A DNA stretch of 64,000 bases, taken from contig OU964930.1 in NCBI GenBank assembly GCA_918807975.1, positions 12,766,372-12,830,371 on the forward strand, read 5' to 3'. Origin of the DNA: Aplidium turbinatum. Taxonomy: Eukaryota > Chordata > Ascidiacea > Aplousobranchia > Polyclinidae. Positions within the stretch are counted from its first letter, which is position 1, and each line of letters starts with the position of its first letter. Shown one piece after another: positions 1 to 12,300 of this stretch. A model generated the notes under the pieces. The model made no database searches. It saw nothing but the letters and a program-made list of their open reading frames with translations, and had not been told where the DNA came from. The translations under genes were made by a program, and so were the position numbers.

Positions 1-760
1 ACAGACGAAGGATTTGGGAATTTTATTCTACAACTTTCCCCACGGAGATGTGTGGTTTTCCGCTGTGGCCAATCACATTTATTTACTCAAGTTAGCCAAA
101 AATATAAACAGATGCTGGCTTGATTTGAAGAAACAACTAGACCTAGCGGAAGTAGCCTACGGTAGTTTAACTTTTATTTTGATCAACGCTTTTGCTTTTC
201 CTTCCCAGCTAACGGGTTTCTATCTAGGCTATTTATAACAATGCTATGGCTGAATCCACAAACCAAAGTTAAAAAAACATTGGAAAATGTTATGTAGAGG
301 GAACTGATTTTTACATCCGACTAATCGGCGTTGGGCTAATGAATATCGGACCATCGGAGTGTGAGTGATCTCGTTTAATTGAAAAGTTAGCCTATGGTGT
401 TTCTAACTTCGCTATGGTGTTCACTGCCACAAAACCCTGCGCTGTGCCACTTTTTTACTTCACTGCGGTACATAGCAGTGGAGGAGAGCGTAAACAATTC
501 GCTTTACTGTTGTTTAAACTTAAGTTACATATTTATTTTACAAGTTTGTGATGCAAATTTAACTTGGGTTCTGAGTAAAATTTTAAGTTTTTTATTTAGG
601 CTACATTTTTTTTGCAAATTTGAATTCGATAATGTTTCTTTTAACTTTGTGTTTAAAACTGGCAATTTTTTCAAACAAAACAAACGCAAACATTGCTAAC
701 ATTGCAAGTTCATCTTAAATCTCACACTCCACTTTGCAACTGATAATCATAATAATATTT
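1..760. other. Stretch with no recognised feature
   Basis: AT-rich sequence with short open frames on both strands, none of which resembles a protein I know or has convincing splice signals. I see no repeat with definable ends here. Confidence 0.4.
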
Positions 761-764
761 CTAC

Positions 765-1560
765 TATCATTCATCATCATTTTCAGCCTATGAGAGCCCA
801 CTGCAGAGCGTAAGCCTTCCCCTTTTCATGCCAATTTAGGCTACATGATTATGTGCTAGTTGGTACCAATTGGTTGTATTGCATTGTTTGTCAATGTCGT
901 CCCTCCATCTCACTTTTGGTTTTCCTTTCTTTCTTTTGGTTTCTCGTGGTGTCCATGTTGTTAATTTTTTAGTCCATCTATTGTCCTGATATCTTGCTAT
1001 ATGACCTGCCCATGACCATTTTAGTTTCTTGATTGTGCTTAATATATCTCGTAATTTCGTTTGGTTTCTGATCCATTCGGCAGTATTTTTATCTCGCCAT
1101 GTTAATCCCATCATGATTCGTTCATGTGCTCTCTGCATAATTCTTAGTTTAAGTGTTAATTTCTTTGTAAGGTTCCAAGTTTCTGCACCATATGTAGCGG
1201 TTGGAAGGATGCATTGATCGTAGACTTGTTTCTTGAGAGAAAGAGGCAGTTTTGACTTAACTATCGAACTTGCTCTTCCGAAGGCTTGCCATCCAAATGA
1301 TGTTTTTCTTTTGATTTCATCTTCTTTATTGGAGTTGGTTGTAATTTTTTGGCCAAGATATAGTGATCAACTTTTTCGATAGTCGCTCCGTCCACAAGAA
1401 TATTGCTGCCGATATCTGCCAGTTTGTTAAACATAACTTTTGTTTTGTTAAGGTTCATATGAAGGCCAATCTTTTTGCTTTCTGTATTGAGTTCACTTAG
1501 CATTGTTTGTAGTTGTTTAGGTTGCTCAGATATAAGGGTGATGTCATCAGCAAAATTTCT
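765..1560 (-). mobile_element. 3' end of an RTE-like LINE (reverse transcriptase C-terminus)
   Basis: Read on the minus strand, the fragment starts near an FADD reverse transcriptase active-site motif (about 1540), followed by the usual primer-grip region (GLHMNLNKTKVM), then LPTATYGAETW. A C-terminal reading frame follows from 1138 to 836 (residues such as IKKLKWSWAGHIARY, DNRWTKKLTTW and GKPKVRWRDDI). This tail is typical of RTE-type non-LTR retrotransposons. The 3' end runs into an ATGATG-like simple repeat near 765-790, as LINE 3' ends often do. The 5' part is absent (5' truncation), and the two open pieces are in different frames, so it is dead. Clade assignment (RTE/BovB-like) is from memory of family tails and is less sure than the LINE call. 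Confidence 0.8.
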
Positions 1561-1741
1561 ACTATAATCGAACCAAAATATTTTTCTTTGAGTAGGCTAC
1601 GATTTATATATTTGGTGTTCAAGACTAAAATTAAGCTTCAAAAAAAGACAACAAAATAAAATATTTTTGTATTTTTTACAAAGTTTTCTGATCATCTTTA
1701 ACATAAAATCTGTTTCAAATTTCGGAACTGATGACCCTTAT

Positions 1742-2989
1742 TGTTGTGTTAGCCTCGAATGAATCACAAAAACCTCAGTCATCGCTCACGTAGCAATCCT
1801 TGCGTCGCCCAACGGCAGGTACGCGCACAGTGCTGCGTAATTACCATTGCGTGGCGTCTCAGGGCATAACATGTATTAGCCTATGCCTTTACACTACATC
1901 TCCGCCCGTGAAATGTGAAATTCTGGTCTCCGGATGGAGGCGTGGGTTCGAATCCCACTTCTGACACCATGTTGTGTTAGTCTCGAATGAATCACAAAAA
2001 CCTCAGTCATCGCTCACGTAGCAGTTCTTGCGTCGCCCAACGGCAGGTACGCGCACAGTGCTGCGTAATTACCATTGTGTGGCGTCTCTGGGTCCATTTG
2101 CATGCGTTCGGACAGCGACTTATTTGTAATTCTTACGACGAGTCTGTCTCGCAGTAGCTGATCAGACATAGCGCCATACTGACACTTTTCTATCATGCCA
2201 TACAGAGAAGTAACATACGGTAGTCATTAAAGCGCTCGCATGGCAGTTGATCTCGGCGGTTGAATACTGCTCTTTCGAAAATTACGTTATTGCGCAGTTT
2301 GAAATGGTTGTTGAAGCGTTCCTTGACTACGTCGTAGTTGATCGAATCGGCCTCTGATAACTTAAATGAAAAAAACACATCCTCGCCTTTGCTTCCTAGC
2401 AAATAGACTAGAGAGTTGACTTGCACTTTTTCAGGTTTCGACGCTAATTGGGATGCTTGCCTATATCGTTCGAATCTTTTAATCCACTGGCCCCACTCGT
2501 TATGTTGCCAGTTAAACGCATCTGGTAACATTATCTGATGCGACATTTTATCTCACTTCTGACACCATGTTGTGTTAGTCTCGAATAATAATTATAATGT
2601 TATGGTTTTATTTATTGTCGCTCTACAACAGCTAAGGTCATTTAGCGACAGGGCTCATGTTTAATTTTATATCAGGTTTTTACGATGTTATCACATTATT
2701 ACCCGATTCATTCTCACTGCGTTACACAAGAAAGAACACAATCGGTACCGTTTTTCAAGTCTTCGGTTTGACCCGACCTGGAATCGATCTCAGATCTACC
2801 AGCACCAGAGCCGAAGGCGAAACCACTCGGCCACTGAGCTGGTGTTAGTCTCGAATGAATCACAAAAACCTCAGTCATCGCTCACGTAGCAGTCCTTGCG
2901 TCGCCCAACGGCAGGTACGCGCACAGTGCTGCGTAATTACCATTGCGTGACGTCTCAGGGCATAACATATATTATGCCTTTACACTATA
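1742..2989 (-). mobile_element. Gypsy-type LTR retrotransposon fossil with three short LTR copies
   Basis: Three copies of a short LTR of about 155 bp lie at about 1742-1898, 1970-2085 (partial) and 2568-2989 (interrupted by a SINE). On the minus strand each full LTR begins TGTAGTG and ends ACACAACA. Next to the second and third copies is a primer-binding-site-like TGGTGTCAGAAGTG, and a purine tract precedes the first copy. Between the second and third copies is part of a Gypsy gag gene (minus strand, 2086-2546). Between the first and second copies only about 70 bp of internal sequence is left, giving a miniature LTR-PBS-PPT-LTR layout. The element is broken, lacks pol entirely, and is old enough to carry a later SINE insertion. 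It is a remnant, perhaps two elements sharing an LTR. Confidence 0.75.
2586..2842 (-). mobile_element. tRNA-derived SINE inserted in the LTR fossil
   Basis: A 257-bp insertion flanked by a perfect 13-bp target duplication TGTTAGTCTCGAA (2573-2585 and 2843-2855). On the minus strand the head reads as a class II tRNA-like promoter: an A box in CAGTGGCCGAGTGG and a B box in ATCGATTCC. The tail is AT-rich and ends in ATTATTA. The long target duplication shows LINE-style integration. It lies inside the right-hand LTR copy, so it is younger than the LTR element. Confidence 0.85.
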
Positions 2990-4252
2990 CTTATTCCGTA
3001 TTTCCGCTCATTCGTATATTTGGTTCCTCCTTGTGACGGTGTTCCGCATCCGCTGATTCTCAAGGTTCTTTTCAATAATCTTCCAGTGGATTTTTTTGTA
3101 TTAAATTAGAGTTGGCTGTCTTTGTTGGTCACGGGGCTGGGCAGAAGTCACAAGATGACTTAGTATTATTGAATTATTGTTTTTTATGTAATGTAGCCTA
3201 GTGAACGTAGTTTTTTTTATTAAGAATAATGATTAGTTCAGTGGTTTTTGTGTCAGAAAGGGTGTAGATTGAGCCTTTGAAAACCTATCCCTGTGTACTG
3301 TAGGCTATAGATTAAAAAAAATTGAAGAATAAGTTTTAAGCCTGATATAAAAACTCATTCCACGTGCAAATTATTAAATTTAGAATGGTTTGAATTATTA
3401 GCATAAATTATGATTAAATAATTTGATACGTTCTACTGGTGCAAACTACCGTAAGAGTTGGATTACGACATGATTGTGTATCAAGAGATCACACCTAATA
3501 AAAGGAAGAAAGCTTGAACTATTTTCACTTGAGCCCCTGTTTACTTTATGCCATAATCTATAAACCATTTTTAAAATTAAATTTCATAAAAAAAACGTTT
3601 AAATAAAAAGACACCAAAATGCAAGGCTTGCGGGTACCGGTAACAAAATTACATTTAAGTTCCCAGTAGCTTGCCGGTATTTTGAGGCCAGATTTTCACT
3701 TTTAAATACTTTCTAGTTTGTGTTTTTATTAACAAAAAGGCTTTTGATACTAGGGTTGATGTGCGTATTTGCGACCATTGAGGTAATTATGTCCACTTCA
3801 CAAATTTGTAAATATTTTGCCTATTTTTGTAAATATTACATAATAAGTTACATCATTTGACAGAAAAAAATTTAGCAGTTTATTTATCAATAATGTTATC
3901 ACAACTTGTGTAAGTTTTATTTTTTTACGCTATTTACCGATGTGGCTTAATTTTTGGTTTTCAAATTATATTTTTAAAAAAACTTCTTTTTTTTAAAATT
4001 AAAAGTGTCGTCCTAACTTTCAAGTCGCATAAAAATAAATATGTCAACGAGAAGTACGTTTATCAGGGTCTGCGACTCCGCGTGTTGTTGCTGTCATCGC
4101 ATTACTGCATTTTTTTTACAAGTTGTTTTATTACACGCTACATGCTTACATTGCTTAGCCAAACTATTTCACGCTAAGAATATGAAATTAACACAACTGT
4201 GTAAGTTAACAAATACAATTTTTAGAGATACTTAAAAAAATATGGTTGAAAA
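2990..4252. other. Intergenic stretch, nothing recognised
   Basis: AT-rich with homopolymer runs. I see no coding similarity, RNA gene or element ends. Confidence 0.35.
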
Positions 4253-5325
4253 TAGTGTTGGGCGATATATAATATATATCGAATTTTCGATACGATATCT
4301 TTTCAATATGGATATATTTTAACTATTACAGCCCTAACTCGTAACTGCAAACCCCTACAAAAATGGCAAAAGTTGAAATTGCCTCGGCAATTGCTTAGAA
4401 TGTTTATTATGAAAAAATTGTACCAAAACATGTAAAACGAGAAGCGAAAAATATACTAGACTAGTCTATCCCGACCGCACTGTTTGATTTGTTGTTATGT
4501 AATAATACCAAAAGTAGCGATAAAGCGAACAACGTGATATGCACGCTGTTTTGCAGTAATTCACGGGGAGGAAAAGTAAGTTAATTTTGGGTTGATTCAA
4601 CATTCAAGTCAGCACAAATCAATTTAATTTTTCCGGGGGTTATATTGCGTAACAACAATGCCCAATAAGAAATTTACGTTTGTTTTACATTAATTAATAA
4701 TATTATTATCTAGCGACGTTGAAATATCATAAAATAACGTTAATTGCTCAACCAAGTACCGGTAACAAATTAATAGCTCCCTGCGAGAAAATTGCCTTGT
4801 ATTTATATTACGTACCGGTATGCATTAACATAGTTTCGGCACAATTGGGATACTGCGAGCAACACAAAGTCTATTTGATGAAGAACTATAATTATATCAG
4901 AATCATCAGATGCTGTATCGGGAGATGAGGTTTTTGTCTCATCATAGGAATCGAACACATCAAGAGGCTCATCGCTTGGCTATAAATCAACACTGTCTTT
5001 GCCGTTCGCAATGAAGCGTCTACGTTATGCCGCTTTCGTGCTTTGATACCCATCCACACGCCTCTTTCGCAGAGCTCCATCAGGGTGTTGACTACGGAGC
5101 AAATCTATGGCTGTGGCATAACGACTAGGAGGAATGTCTAACCCTAATTTTTATTGCCGACGTTAATGCGCCATTCATGCATCTGCGTCGGCAATTGCCG
5201 ACACTAATTTCGAAGACTGAGAAGCTCTTTTCTTAATTAGAACAAAAATATCGAAAAGTGTTGAAATATCGAGTATTTTTTCAAATATCGTATCGTTTTG
5301 TTTTTTTCAATATCGCCCAACACTA
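4253..5325. mobile_element. Non-autonomous hAT-type element, TIR TAGTGTTGGGCGATAT
   Basis: Ends are inverted repeats (TAGTGTTGGGCGATAT on the left, ATATCGCCCAACACTA on the right) with further subterminal ATATCG-rich similarity. A perfect 8-bp target duplication GTTGAAAA sits at 4245-4252 and 5326-5333. No transposase coding is visible in the 1,073 bp. The 8-bp duplication and the GTGTTGGGC end are typical of hAT elements. Confidence 0.85.
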
Positions 5326-5679
5326 GTTGAAAATATGCACATAGACTAGGCTATATATATTCAAAACAGTATCATTGAAAGTTTTGAAGTACCGGTATAT
5401 ATTTGAATTTAGATCAACATATTCTGTCTTCATTTCAGAATGGTTGCTTATGTTTGAAATATTGCAACAACATTTTTGTTTATTAAAAAAATAAGCAATA
5501 AAGCAAGCAGAAAGTTGCCCTTGAATGTAACACACACAAATAATAAAAAATAAACATTACCAGTCACTGTGCATTTGAGTAAATATCTTACCGTACAAGG
5601 CGTACATACCTACTGCAGTGCCTTATTAAATTTAAATTTGTTAGCTAAGCAATACTACTTCTCATAATCTTATCAATAA

Positions 5680-6561
5680 CAGGGGTCGATCTTAACTTTT
5701 TTTTTCACTAGCCCACTGAACTAGTTGCTCCTCGTTTTCACTAGCCTGCACGATTTTTCACTAGTCCGACTAGTTTACTGACTTTTCACGTGTCTGATGA
5801 CGTATTAAGATAAATGTTTTGGCTTAGACTGAAACTAACCAAAGTAAAGGCTTTCAGATTTCAGTACGCACAAGAGAGCAACAATACGCACAAAAACACC
5901 TACTCGTACTACAGATGCAAACAATGCAATTTTTAAACATAAAAAATAAATGTGGCATGCATTGTGCTTAATATTTATTTATGTTTTAATATTACATTGT
6001 GTGCATCTGTAGTATAAGATGACATGCCACTCGCCAGGGTGGTACAATATATACATAATATTCGTTCACTGTCAAAAGAAGTGGACTATTGGATGGATTG
6101 CGTTTGGTTAGGGGTCTACCGTCAGACCTGTCTGGCTTGTTGGGTCAGCATAACTTTTTAGGTCACGGAAGCACACGAGCTCTTCAACTACGACGAGGCA
6201 GCAATCCAACGAAGAGGGAAAAAACGAAATAAAAGTCAAATAAAATATTGTTTGTAAAAATGTTCAAGCTTGGGAACGTATTAATATTACCACGTGTCGT
6301 GTCTAGCGAAGTTGTGAGAAAAAAATAGTCACGTGCTCAGTTGACCGACTTTGCAGCCTTCTTCGTGCAATTTCGCCTCTGGCAAGCAAATTTTTGCAGT
6401 ATTTCATGGAGTGACGTCACCAATTGCCATTTTATAAACCAAAACTTTTCACCGGCAAATATTTTCACTAACCAATCGGACTAGTACTGCAACATTTCTA
6501 CTAGTCCGCGCAAATTTTCTCTAGCCATTGGTTAGCGGACTAGCGTCAAGATCGAACCCTG
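5680..6561. mobile_element. Probable non-autonomous hAT-type element with CAGGGGTCGATCTT ends
   Basis: Inverted ends CAGGGGTCGATCTTAAC (left) and GTCAAGATCGAACCCTG (right). Just inside both ends are repeats of a CACTAGTCCGAC-like motif, in the strand-symmetric arrangement seen at subterminal transposase-binding sites. I could not find a clean target duplication, so the exact limits may be off by a few bases. No coding sequence seen. Confidence 0.65.
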
Positions 6562-6766
6562 AATAATACTAATATATGGTACTTCTCAATACTGGCTTTA
6601 GACTTTAAATTGTTTTTACAGATTAGCATTTGTTTACTTTCATCAATAAGGTAAATTTACTATGAATTGGTGTACAGTTGGCTAAAGTTGCTTGGTGCGT
6701 CATGGCATTGTAGGTGATGCGTTTCAAAAGGCAAGTAATTTTTTTAAGGTGGTGGCTATATTTATG

Positions 6767-7025
6767 GGGTCTGCTACTATTCGGCTAGTCCGATTCGGCT
6801 GGTCTGATTCGGCTAGTCCGATTCGGCTGCAGTCTTTTTCGGCTGGTTTGTTGGATTTACTTAAGGATTTTGCTGGATTACAGAAGGATTATGGTTGGAT
6901 TTTCAAAAATTTGATGAATAGGGAACTAGCCGAGAAAGATTGTACTCGAATAGGAAACTAGCCAAATCGGACTAGCCGAATAGAACCAGCCGAATTGGAC
7001 TAGCCAAAATGGGCCATTCCGTATA
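6767..7025. mobile_element. Short copy of the GGGTCTGC/CATTCCG TIR family
   Basis: Begins GGGTCTGCTACTATTCGG and ends GGGCCATTCCG plus a few bases. Next to both ends are several tandem copies of a GGCTAGTCCGATTC-like unit, in opposite orientation at the two ends, so the whole can fold back on itself. The 8-bp duplication TATTTATG is present at 6759-6766 and 7026-7033. Same family as the elements at 54824, 56819, 59020 and 60189. Confidence 0.8.
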
Positions 7026-9385
7026 TATTTATGGTACTATGCAACTATTACTCATAAAACATTGTGTTTACATTACTTTTAATGCATGGGTACGAATGCG
7101 CACAAATGTAGCGGCAAGTCCAATCCAGTTACAGTATATCCGCTCCTGGGCTGCTATTTGACCCATTTGAAAGACTTCTATAGCTTTGTTTATTATGTCT
7201 TGTTTTTAGTTTTATATCGTATAGCAAAAGTAAATCATACATTAGTTGTATCAGGCAAATTCTTTTTAAAGCAAATTCAAACTTTTGCCATGCTTGATAC
7301 ACCCTGATCAAGGGTCTATCGTTTAAGCCTGACTTGTTGGATTGGTGATGTTTCTCATACTTCACCAAAAGGTTACTAGACTTGGCAGTCTTTGATACCA
7401 TATCCAGTCCACACCTGTCATAGTAGGGATAGACTGGTAGGACATGTATTGGCGTCAGAGATGAAAGAACTGAGCCTGATGGATATTACTTTGCCTTCAT
7501 TCTGATTTCCATTTACCATTCTCTCGATCCGAAGTGTTTTATTTATCAGCTTCAATGAGCAGAAGTGGACTGGTTACCACTAATGACTGTCTTGATTTCA
7601 GTTGACAAGTGTTTTCAATAGAAAAAGCGTAAATTTTGATGTGGAGAAGATTGTTTGACTCCTGTGCTCATCATCCGAGGAACAAAGTGTCTTTTTTGTG
7701 ACTAAACAGTTAAAACAAATTGGCCTGCATGAATATCTCAAACAATATATATATATACATTGCATAGCCGACGTAGGCCAGATCAAGGTAGCTGCCTGCC
7801 ACCATGCATCCCCTTTAGTGTTTCATAACTTCGGCACTCATGAATAATATTACAACATTTTCTTCCTGCAGTTGCTCTATATAACACAAACAGAAATTTT
7901 GGCCCAGGGCAGCATTTGGGTTGGCCATAGCTGGTCTAAGCCATGAAAAGTATGTGTGACTGATAGTAAATCAGCAAATCGTGTTTTGGATATTTTTTAA
8001 TCTAATTTTCTTTGGATTGACTATAAATCAAAGCTTTTATCTTACGCCATAAAAGCACTGATACTTCAAAACATGTCCCCTCAAATTTTGATTTGTTATC
8101 TATGGAAGCATACCGTAGTCATAGTCTGCTACTATTTGGAGAATCCGATTCAGAGACGCCATCTGGAGATATCCCAATTCAGAGACAAGACAACTTTTTT
8201 TGGAGATTTCTAGAGCCTCACAACACCATGTGTTTATTCAAAGAATTATCTTATAATAGAGGTCAATCAAATAAACGAAAAAGTCTCAACTAAAGTCTCA
8301 GTTAGAAAAAAAAAGGTTGTCAAACAGGTTTCATGATTAACTATAGAGGTTATTCAATTTTTGCAGTGGTCAGTTAGCGTAAAATACATTCACATCACAT
8401 TTTACACTTTACTATCATCTTCAGACAGCCACCCAAACTTTTTTCATTTTAAAACTGCAAAGTGAAACATAGTCATTAGGATTGTGTACATGGCTATGTG
8501 CAAGTGAAATGTACACAATTTTTTGTATGGAATGGCTATATACGACACCATAAATACAGCCACTTCATGTTTTAAAACTATGTACTCTTAATCTTATGAA
8601 TACCAAAAAATGGTGATATTGTAGTTCATTAAGTGCATGGTTGAATTGGTAACAAGCATGAAATATTATGGTTACCAGAGACTTTCATTTATATTATAAC
8701 TCAATGCAACTAAACAGTGAGCAGTATACATGGACATAATTGTTTCTAGTAAAGCAAATTTTTCCTGAGAAATAAAAGTGCAAAACAAGTCTTTGGTTGA
8801 AATAAAATTCATTTTATATTACTTTAAATATTTTATATTTACTTTAATGACAGTATTTTCACTGTTTTTCACAATTTTTGGAAAACGATAAAACGAAAAC
8901 GGCAAGTGTGAAAAGTTAATCAATCTTGAAAATTTTGATGGCAAAATACATTTCAGGTCAAGCCTCCACCATAAAAAAATTTGTGGCAGTCCCAGGCAGT
9001 TTTTGAAATTTTAAGGGGCGTTTGAATCACCCTAGTGAGCACATCAATAGAACTTTACACTTGCAGGAGGTGGTGTTTTTATCATAATTGGGCTTATATT
9101 GCGGCTTATAGTAATAATATAATATGTAGCATTAAATGCCAGTATGCTACTGAGCACTTCTGTATTTAAAAATTAAGCCTCAAGTGATGTTTTGAAAACA
9201 GAGACGATGCACCTTTGCTGGTGTCATTTCATTTCTAGATTAGATTAGCTCAGTGCCATTGCATATATGGGAACTCGTTTTTAAAGTCACTACTTTCAAT
9301 TAGTGTTTTCAACATCATATTAGTTTCAGGTTTCAAGCTATTGAGTAACAATATGCCAGAAATGAACCTGTTCAATTTATTGCAG
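7026..9385. other. Upstream region of TBK1
   Basis: No coding sequence recognised. Any promoter and 5' untranslated exon of TBK1 should be here or further left. A splice acceptor at 9384-9385 just before the TBK1 start codon implies at least one upstream untranslated exon, which I cannot locate. Confidence 0.4.
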
Positions 9386-9390
9386 GTATT

Positions 9391-12300
9391 ATGATTCCAC
9401 ATTCTCCCCAAAGTAACTCTGCACCACTTCGATCGACCGCCAGCTATGTCTGGTCAACTGCAGATATCCTTGGGCAGGGAGCAACTGGCTTTGTATTTAA
9501 AGGAAGAGGGAAAGTATGTTCTTGTTTCATTGGCAATAGTAACGTTGACAAAAAAATATTAAATCTTTTTTTTTTCGTTTAAGTGTGCATTATGTTATTG
9601 TACAGTACTCTTCTAGTTTAACCACAAAGGGGAATAACTGACTGAGCAACACCACAACTCTTAACATTATAAAAACAAAAAAGCTAACGTTTTCGGCTAT
9701 GCATCAAGCCTTTAACAGAAAACTAATTTTACGTTGAGTAATTTTTACATCTTCTAGTTAAAACGAATACAGTAGGCTAGTAATAAAGTTAAAATCTCTT
9801 ATACTTTTGTGAGTTTATAATTCAATCTAATCATTTATGTGAACCACTTTTGTATGATTTTTTTTAGAAAAATGGCAAAGAATATGCCATTAAAGTTTTC
9901 AACACCATGAACTTTATGGCACGGTCGCCTGATGTGAGGAAACGAGAATTTGACGTGTTACGGAAGGTCGATCACCAAAATATCGTGCGCCTCTTTGATG
10001 TGGAAGAAGAGGTATAATATAATTTCTTACAGATTGACAATGACACCACAGAAATGCTCAGCATGCTCCTGGGCTTATTGCGTCTAATTATGACAATGCA
10101 GACAGCGGACTTAGCCTCAGCAAAATTATTTTCTTTTCTTTGCGTACAGCAAAAGATGTTTTTCCTTGTTAGCTTATTACTGTTGTGCATCTAGTAAAGT
10201 ATAACCATAGGTCAATGTGCAGATCTCAAACAAGCATGATGTGATCATTATGGAACTGTGCTCTGCCGGGAGTTTGTTCACAATGCTCGACGATCCTGAG
10301 AATTTATATGGGCTCGATGAAGATGAACTCACGCGTGTGCTCAGTCATATTAGTGAGTATTGTTTTATCATTTGTCATTATGTTTCGTTGTTAGCATTGT
10401 ACAGGGTAGAAAAAGGAAGTACCGCTTACAGTAAGTCCTACCCCACCATCCAATAAACGAAAATGGAGAGAAAAACCTTATGGTGAATAATGATATGGGT
10501 AGTAGGGCACATGTCTTAGTTAATATCTGTACAAAGCCCATCTGGAAATATCTTGACACGGTCAATGATGCATTGGCGTCATACAGCTTTGCTGAAACAC
10601 TTGTCTAGACTGACTGCCGCATATACGGGTAATCTCTGCGCTAGACAAAACCAGTTTCAGCCGTATGACGTCACAACCTCAAGCAAATACAACGCTACAT
10701 AAAACAAACTTAAGATATTATTTATACAGTGTTATATTACTCAAACTTGATAAATTTTTCATTGCAAATAAAGTTCTTAATATTGTTTTGCATCGGTTAT
10801 TTTCATGAGAATAAGTTATCGCAGCGCTGACAGGGCCAAGAAAGCAGAAGGCTTAACAGACATCTTAAACAACTATGTACTCATAATTTTTTCACTTCCA
10901 AACCTTGTTTTGATGCCCACTTACATCAAACGAATTTCATTTTTTGCTCTAAGTGCTATTAAGTGTTGCGTTCCTCCTCAGCTGCCGGGATGAAGCATCT
11001 GCATGATCGGGAGATTGTCCATCGCGATTTGAAGCCGGGTAACATCATGAGAAGTTTTGCTGAAGATGGGACTCCTGTCTATAAACTGACCGACTTCGGT
11101 GCTGCCAGAGAACTCGGAGATAACGAACAATTTCAGTCTCTTTATGGAACAGAAGAGTATTTGGTGAGTTGGCTTTGTGATGAGAAGTCTTTTTATGTTG
11201 TTTTTTTTTGATAAAATTTTTGCCCAAAAAAATTGTTTGGCACTAACGTTTGATTTGACGAAATTATGTTTTTGAGGGAAAAGTATGCGATAATGTGAAT
11301 TATGAAATTATAAACCATAATCGCCTAAAACGTTTATGTAGGTTATTATTAACCAAAAGAAGCAAATTTACTTTTTTTAGTTTCCAAATCTAGTTCAAGT
11401 ATTCATAAACTACTTTCCAAATCTAGTTCAAGCATTCATAAATTACTTTCCTGGTTTGCAGCATCCGGACATTTATGAAAGAGCTGTGTTGAAAAAGCCT
11501 CAAGGGAAAAAGTTCTCAGCGACCGTTGACCTGTGGAGCATCGGGGTCACACTCTACCACGTTGCGACCGGTCAGCTACCATTTCGTCCCTTTGGTGGTG
11601 TTCGAAGAAACAGAGAAGTAATGTAAGTGATAGATCAAGATATTGCTGGTCGTCTTGTTCTACCACAAGCACACAAAGCCAAGTCACATTTCCGGTTCAA
11701 CATGTTTGTTGTATGATACTCGCAAAAAATGCATTCGCAAGGAGCTATGGAGTTTGATAATTGAGTTTTTGGTCGTGTTTAAAAAATTAACATGTTGAAT
11801 CCGATGATGTTACTTAGCTATGTATGTATGTGTTATACTAATGTATTGGTTTGTGTGGGCGATTGCAATGCTCGCATGTTGAAAGTTTACCAAGTACGTC
11901 AATTCTTTTGACTGGACATTTTCTCACGTCTACCAGTTATATTTAGGTTAAAATGTGGGAATTCACCAATAAGAATGACGTTACGACACGTCATGACGGT
12001 TTTTTCGGTTTAGTTAATTTTAACTTTCTATAAGACGTGAACTTCCCGTTTGGTTTGGAACATTTGCTCTCTGAAATCAGAACTATTTCTTTTTACCTTT
12101 TTGTCAGTTGGACTGGAGGTTTGCAATTAATAGTTTTTAAAATATAAAAAAAAATTGCTAATGACGGCGGCAGGCATAATTAAATTTTCATTTTCCACAG
12201 GCATAAGATTACCACAGAGAAACCAACAGGTGTTATATCTGGAGTCCAACATTCAGAACGTGGAACGATAGAATGGAGCCGAGATTTACCAAAAACTTGT

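Noticed and set aside
7086-7401. Open frames on both strands upstream of TBK1
   Set aside because: No similarity, no splice context, and typical of chance frames in such DNA.
9660-9730. Hammerhead ribozyme
   Set aside because: GGCTTGATGCATAGCCGAAAACG on the minus strand resembles the core, but the CTGATGA box is not intact and stems I and III cannot be drawn.
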